The position numbers and the translations under genes are program-made. Under the pieces are notes generated by a model. It searched no databases. It was given only the letters and a program-made list of their open reading frames with translations, and was not told the origin of the DNA. 64,000 bases of DNA, from assembly GCA_023381015.1 (NCBI GenBank), contig JAMCTE010000018.1, forward strand, positions 1-64,000. Direction: 5' to 3'. The stretch comes from Patescibacteria group bacterium. Its GTDB lineage: Bacteria > Patescibacteriota > Microgenomatia > UBA1406 > GWC2-37-13. This document shows positions 59,634 to 64,000 of the stretch, in pieces. Numbering within the stretch: the stretch's first letter is position 1; the number at the start of each line of letters is the position of its first letter.

Positions 59634-59661
59634 AAGTTGCGCGCCGGGTGTCAAATCCGCA

Positions 59662-60204
59662 ATGAAATACACGAAGATAACGATCTCAGGTAAAATCTGC
59701 ACTGGAAAGACGACTTTATTGGAAAAATTGCAGCAAAAACTGCGCTGGCCGACATTCTTAACGGGAAAATTATTCCGGGAATACATAAAAAAGGACCATC
59801 TCACGCTTGAAAAAGCCGAGGAACAAAACGAAATTCTTACCAAAAAAGTTGACAACCAAGTCAAAGACATGCTCAAATCACCGGGCAATCTAATCGTTGA
59901 CGGCTGGATGTCTGGACTATCGGCTCGGGGCTTAAATGACGTCCTTAAAGTGCTTTTGGTATGTGACGATGGAATCAGATATCAAAGGTATGCTGACCGG
60001 GAAAATATGCCTTTCGATGATGCGGCAAAGAAGGTTGAAGAAAGGCAGACCAATTGGTTCGACAAAATTAAATCCATCCATCAGATTGAAGCCAAGGAAT
60101 TTACCGACGAAAAAAACTATGATTTAGTCATCGATACCTCAAATATGAATCCAGAAATGGTAATAGACAAAGTCATTTCTTATATAAAACAATATTCTGT
60201 TTGA
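59662..60204 (+). CDS. Cytidylate kinase-like protein, paralog
   Basis: ITISGKICTGKTTLLEKLQQKLRWPTFLTGKLFREY; internal Met chosen. Confidence 0.75.
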   Translation: MKYTKITISGKICTGKTTLLEKLQQKLRWPTFLTGKLFREYIKKDHLTLEKAEEQNEILTKKVDNQVKDMLKSPGNLIVDGWMSGLSARGLNDVLKVLLVCDDGIRYQRYADRENMPFDDAAKKVEERQTNWFDKIKSIHQIEAKEFTDEKNYDLVIDTSNMNPEMVIDKVISYIKQYSV

Positions 60205-60229
60205 CACTTTACGAACGAAAATATATAAT
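60201..60229 (+). promoter_or_regulatory. Sigma70-type promoter of proS leader
   Basis: TTGACA (60201-60206), 17-nt spacer, TATAAT (60224-60229). Confidence 0.85.
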
Positions 60230-60235
60230 TTATTG

Positions 60236-60397
60236 ACAAAGCGTTGAGTTTGGTTTCCCGCCAAACGATGCTGCATACGAAGAGTATGACGGGGGAGATA
60301 CCGTAAAGGATCTCATGAAAGAGCATAAAGCAAGGTGGTACCACGAGAGACCTCGTCCTTGCCAGTCATATTTTGATTGGCCGGGGCGAGGTTTTTT
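60236..60397 (+). promoter_or_regulatory. T-box leader upstream of proS
   Basis: T-box sequence AAGGTGGTACCACG (60332-60345). Antiterminator GCAAGG...CCTTGC with TGGT bulge; competing terminator CCTCGTCC...GGGGCGAGG plus T6. Confidence 0.85.
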
Positions 60398-60416
60398 ATT
60401 TATAATAAAATTAATT

Positions 60417-62129
60417 ATGCTGTATTCTAAACTTTTCGGGAAAACCAAAAAAAATTCCAAAGAGTACGATTCTACCAATGCCACGCTTCTAATCAAGGGC
60501 GGGTTTATCGACCAAGTAATGGCAGGAACCTATACTTACCTAACGCTGGGAACAAAGGTCTTGGCAAAAATCGAGCAAATCATCAGGGAAGAAATGGACA
60601 AAATCGGCAACGAAGTTTTCATGCCGTCGATCACGCCGGCTTCCCTATGGCAACAGACCGGCCGATTCGAAACGGTCGACGTGTTGATGAAAACGGTTCC
60701 CGCCAACAAGTTTGCCCTGGCAAAAAGCGATGCCGAATATGTCCTCAACCCAACTCATGAGGAAGTCGTCACTCCGTTGGCTAAAAAATTCATCACCAGC
60801 TATAAGGATTTTCCATTCGCCTTATACCAGATACAAACCAAGTTCCGTAACGAACCAAGGGTTAAGTCGGGTTTGCTGCGGGGGAGGGAATTCCGCATGA
60901 AAGACCTCTACAGTTTCCATACTAGTGAGGAAGACATGAAAAAATATTACGAAAAAGTAAAAGAAGCTTACGTAAAAACTTTCTCCAGACTCGGAATCGG
61001 CAAAGATACGGTCGTTGCCCTGGCCTCCGGAGGTTCTTTCACCGATGATTTTTCCCACGAATTCCAAACCTTGTGTGACACCGGAGAAGATACCTTGTTT
61101 TACGACAAAAGCAGTAGCGTCTACTACAACCGAGAGGTTGCTCCTAGTCTTGCGCCGGAAGTAAAATACCATGACGAAAAAATGTTGCCCAGACAAGACG
61201 TCGTTGGTGAAGGAATCATCGGAGTCGAAGAACTGGCCAATTTCCTGAAGATTCCCGTGGAAAAAACCACTAAAACTTTGATCTTTGAAACCGACGACGG
61301 CAGGGTGATTGCGGCCGCGGTCCGGGGCGGATACGACGTCAACGAAGACAAATTGAGAAAAGTCGCCAGATGCAAAGCGGTAAAGTTGGCAAGCGAAAAA
61401 ACCGTCAAAACCGTCACCAAAGCCGAAGTCGGCTACGCCGGTATCCTTGATTTGCCAAAAGAAGTCGAAGTCTACCTTGACGAATCGGTCGCCAATCGGA
61501 CTAATTTCGAAACCGGCGCCAACAAAACCCATTACCACAGCATTAACGTCAACTTCGGCCGCGACATTCCTTTGCCAAAACAATTTTTTGACATCAAGAT
61601 TTCCAAAAGGGGAGATCTGAATCCGAAAACGAAAAAAGAATATCAGGTTTTTGCCGCCTCCGAAGTCGGCAATATTTTTCCCCTTTACACAAAATTTTCG
61701 GAAGCTTTCGACTATAAATACATCGACCGGGAAGGAAAAGAAAAACCAATCTATATGGGATGTTATGGAATCGGGTCTTCCAGGATCATGGGCATCATTG
61801 TCGAAAAATATCACGACGAAAGAGGAATAGTTTGGCCAAAGGCCGTGGCTCCTTTTCAAGTCCATTTAGTCGGACTGGATCTTAAAGACGAATCAATCAA
61901 AACCAAGGCTCATGAAGTTTACCAAGCTCTTTTGAAAAAAAACGTTGATGTCATTTTTGACGATAGGGTGGAAACTACCGCCGGAGAAAAGTTTTCCGAC
62001 GCCGACCTGATTGGAATACCAACCAGATTGGTAGTGTCGAAAAGAACCGCCGACAAAATAGAATTCAAAAAGAGAACCGAAAAAAAGACCGAACTACTTA
62101 GCCTTGATGATATAATTGGTAGATTATGA
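60417..62129 (+). CDS. proS: Prolyl-tRNA synthetase
   Basis: MPSITPASLWQQTGRF, LNPTHEEVVTPL, FRNEPRVKSGLLRGREFRMKDLYSFH, GCYGIGSSRIMG. Start placed after the T-box terminator. Confidence 0.96.
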   Translation: MLYSKLFGKTKKNSKEYDSTNATLLIKGGFIDQVMAGTYTYLTLGTKVLAKIEQIIREEMDKIGNEVFMPSITPASLWQQTGRFETVDVLMKTVPANKFALAKSDAEYVLNPTHEEVVTPLAKKFITSYKDFPFALYQIQTKFRNEPRVKSGLLRGREFRMKDLYSFHTSEEDMKKYYEKVKEAYVKTFSRLGIGKDTVVALASGGSFTDDFSHEFQTLCDTGEDTLFYDKSSSVYYNREVAPSLAPEVKYHDEKMLPRQDVVGEGIIGVEELANFLKIPVEKTTKTLIFETDDGRVIAAAVRGGYDVNEDKLRKVARCKAVKLASEKTVKTVTKAEVGYAGILDLPKEVEVYLDESVANRTNFETGANKTHYHSINVNFGRDIPLPKQFFDIKISKRGDLNPKTKKEYQVFAASEVGNIFPLYTKFSEAFDYKYIDREGKEKPIYMGCYGIGSSRIMGIIVEKYHDERGIVWPKAVAPFQVHLVGLDLKDESIKTKAHEVYQALLKKNVDVIFDDRVETTAGEKFSDADLIGIPTRLVVSKRTADKIEFKKRTEKKTELLSLDDIIGRL

Positions 62130-62962
62130 AAACAATAGTCAGCCATCTTTCGCCGGATATCGATTCGATTACGGCGACCTGGTTAATCAAACGCTTCCTT
62201 CCTGGTTGGAAAGAAGCGGCAATAGAGTTCGTACCTGCCGGATCAACTTTTAATAACGAACCCGTGGATAGCCACCAAGAAATTATTCACGTCGATACCG
62301 GATTTGGTCGTTTTGATCATCATCAGACAAAAGAATATACCAGCGCGTCAAAACTTGTATTCTCCCATTTGAAAAAAGAGGACTATTTGGAAAAAAAATA
62401 TTTTGAGGCGTTGGAAAGAATGATAAACCAAATTAACAGCTTTGATCATTTTGCCGAAGTCTACTTTCCTGAACCGGACAGCGACCACTACGAATTCATG
62501 ATCCATAAAATTATCGAGGGGGGACTCAAAACGATCTTGAAAGATGATCTCAAAATTTGCGAAACAGTTTTTCCTCTTTTGGACAGCATCCTCAACATCT
62601 TTGTCAAAAAAACTCGAGCCGAACAAGAGCTGGTAAAAGGTTTCATCTTCAATTCCCGCTGGGGCAAAAGTATAGTCTTGGAAACAAAAAACGAAGAAAC
62701 GACCAAATTAGCCTTGAAAAAGGGCTTTCACCTGGTTGCCAAAAAAGATCCGGAAAAAGGCAATATCAGAATCAAAACCTTGCCGGAAAAAAGTCTAGAC
62801 TTGAAACCGCTTTACGAAAAAATCATCATGGAAGATAACAAAGCGACCTGGTTTTTGCACGTTTCCGGAAACATGCTCCTTAACTCATCTTCAAAAAATC
62901 CAAACTTCATCCCTTCAAAACTGTCTCTAAATCGACTAATTGAAATAATAAAAAGTGTATAA
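62126..62962 (+). CDS. DHH/MYG1-like metal-dependent protein of unknown function
   Basis: SHLSPDIDSITATWLIKRF ... HVDTGFGRFDHHQT. Confidence 0.55.
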   Translation: MKTIVSHLSPDIDSITATWLIKRFLPGWKEAAIEFVPAGSTFNNEPVDSHQEIIHVDTGFGRFDHHQTKEYTSASKLVFSHLKKEDYLEKKYFEALERMINQINSFDHFAEVYFPEPDSDHYEFMIHKIIEGGLKTILKDDLKICETVFPLLDSILNIFVKKTRAEQELVKGFIFNSRWGKSIVLETKNEETTKLALKKGFHLVAKKDPEKGNIRIKTLPEKSLDLKPLYEKIIMEDNKATWFLHVSGNMLLNSSSKNPNFIPSKLSLNRLIEIIKSV

Positions 62963-63122
62963 TATCATTAAATCACAAATTACAAAATTCCAATAAAAAT
63001 TCAATAACAAATAGATAAATGTTTTAATATTTAAACATTTGTAATTTGAAATTGATTTGTAGATTAGTCATTTGACATTTGTCATTATTTTGCAAATTTG
63101 AAGGGAGGCGTTATTTTAATTT

Positions 63123-63329
63123 ATGGTAGTCATAACAAAGAAAAAAGGTGAAACAAAAGATGCTCTTTTCAGAAAATTTTCCCGGACGTTTATCGACGAG
63201 GATATCGTCACCACGCTGAAAAAAAAGCAATTTTACAAAAAACCGTCCCTCGTCCGCAAAGAAGAGGAAAAGGAAAGAAGAAAAAGTCGCTTCGCCAGAA
63301 AACCAAGATTTTACAAAAGATATGATTAA
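63123..63329 (+). CDS. rpsU: 30S ribosomal protein S21
   Basis: KGETKDALFRKFSRTFIDEDIVTTLKKKQFYKKPSLVRKEEEKERRK. Confidence 0.88.
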   Translation: MVVITKKKGETKDALFRKFSRTFIDEDIVTTLKKKQFYKKPSLVRKEEEKERRKSRFARKPRFYKRYD

Positions 63330-63666
63330 TCTCGTTTCCTCTTCCCGTTATAAACTGAATCGAAAACGGGTAAAAAAACAGTCCGATGACATACTAACAG
63401 CAAAAGGAGTCGGTGGAGTTACCGTCAACCTGATTTTTGTGGGAAGAAACAAGATGAGGCAACTTTCTTTCAATTATAAAAAGGAGGACGTTGCCTTGCC
63501 CGTCTTGGCTTTTCAATATGGCGAAGAAAACGATGATGAAAATCTTCTCGGCGAAATCGTCATCTGTTACCCTCAGGCAGTTTTACTGGCGGCGGAAAGA
63601 AACCGAAAGGTCGAGGAAACCATCATCAATCTTATCAGACACGGCATAGATAACTTATTGAAATAA
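63322..63666 (+). CDS. ybeY: YbeY-like rRNA maturation factor with truncated His motif
   Basis: VGRNKMRQLSFNYKKEDVALPVLAF, LGEIVIC, ends LIRHGIDNLLK. Confidence 0.75.
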   Translation: MINLVSSSRYKLNRKRVKKQSDDILTAKGVGGVTVNLIFVGRNKMRQLSFNYKKEDVALPVLAFQYGEENDDENLLGEIVICYPQAVLLAAERNRKVEETIINLIRHGIDNLLK

Positions 63667-63676
63667 CAGAGGCCAT

Positions 63677-64000
63677 ATGTTTTATTTAAAATACCGTCCG
63701 AAAACAATTTCGGAACTCGACAACTCAAGGGTTAGGGACCAGATAAAAAAAATTCTCGAATCCAAAGATTTACCTCATGCTTTCCTTTTTGTCGGTCAAA
63801 AAGGAACCGGAAAAACGTCAACGGCAAGAATTTTCGCCAAAGCAATCAACTGTTTGTCAAAAAAAGGGGTTGAACCGTGTAATCATTGCAAGAACTGCCT
63901 GGCGATCGCTTCCTCGACTTTCACCGACGTCGTCGAAATGGATGCCGCTTCAAATCGCGGCATAGAAGAAGTCAAGAAACTGATCCAGGAAACTTCATTT
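63677..64000 (+). CDS. dnaX: DNA polymerase III gamma/tau subunit, N-terminal part (runs off window)
   Basis: MFYLKYRPKTISELDNSRVRDQIKKIL, FLFVGQKGTGKTSTARIFAKAINC, EMDAASNRGIEEVKKL. Confidence 0.96.
   Translation, partial: MFYLKYRPKTISELDNSRVRDQIKKILESKDLPHAFLFVGQKGTGKTSTARIFAKAINCLSKKGVEPCNHCKNCLAIASSTFTDVVEMDAASNRGIEEVKKLIQETSF

Noticed and set aside
60315-60416. N-terminal extension of ProRS (MKEHKARWYHERPRP...)
   Set aside because: This stretch is the T-box antiterminator/terminator; the real start is ATG at 60417.

Overview
The window appears to be a chromosomal segment of a Candidate Phyla Radiation bacterium, Microgenomates-like. That placement is inferred from the divergent 16S, small densely packed genes, a DUF5660-type protein, tandem pseudopilins and an archaeal-like cytidylate kinase; no phylogeny was run. 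It holds the 3' part of a 23S rRNA (1-~1250) and a complete 16S (~45375-46885) about 44 kb downstream. No 23S or 5S follows the 16S, so the rRNA genes look unlinked. Gene content is mostly housekeeping: ruvC, the thrS-infC-rpmI-rplT-pheS-pheT block, recG, rpsP-rnc-nusB-rpmF, rpsB-tsf-frr-rseP, proS, rpsU-ybeY-dnaX. There is also a type IV pilus locus (pilC/T/B, six tandem pilins, pilM/N/O) followed by pilin and surface glycosyltransferase genes. The most notable observations are: (1) a tRNA gene nested inside another, where tRNA-Arg(CCG) is interrupted in its anticodon loop by a 104-nt insert containing an entire tRNA-Arg(TCG), with complementary insert flanks; (2) a Thr-codon leader-peptide attenuator (MKNNIVITTTTDSC) before thrS; (3) a compact T-box leader before proS; (4) a nusB reading frame broken by a TAA that lies inside a 26-bp perfect inverted repeat, together with a boxA-like site before the 16S; (5) an mreB-like gene broken at an A6 tract; and (6) many genes with TATAAT about 5-9 nt before the start codon, suggesting leaderless mRNAs.
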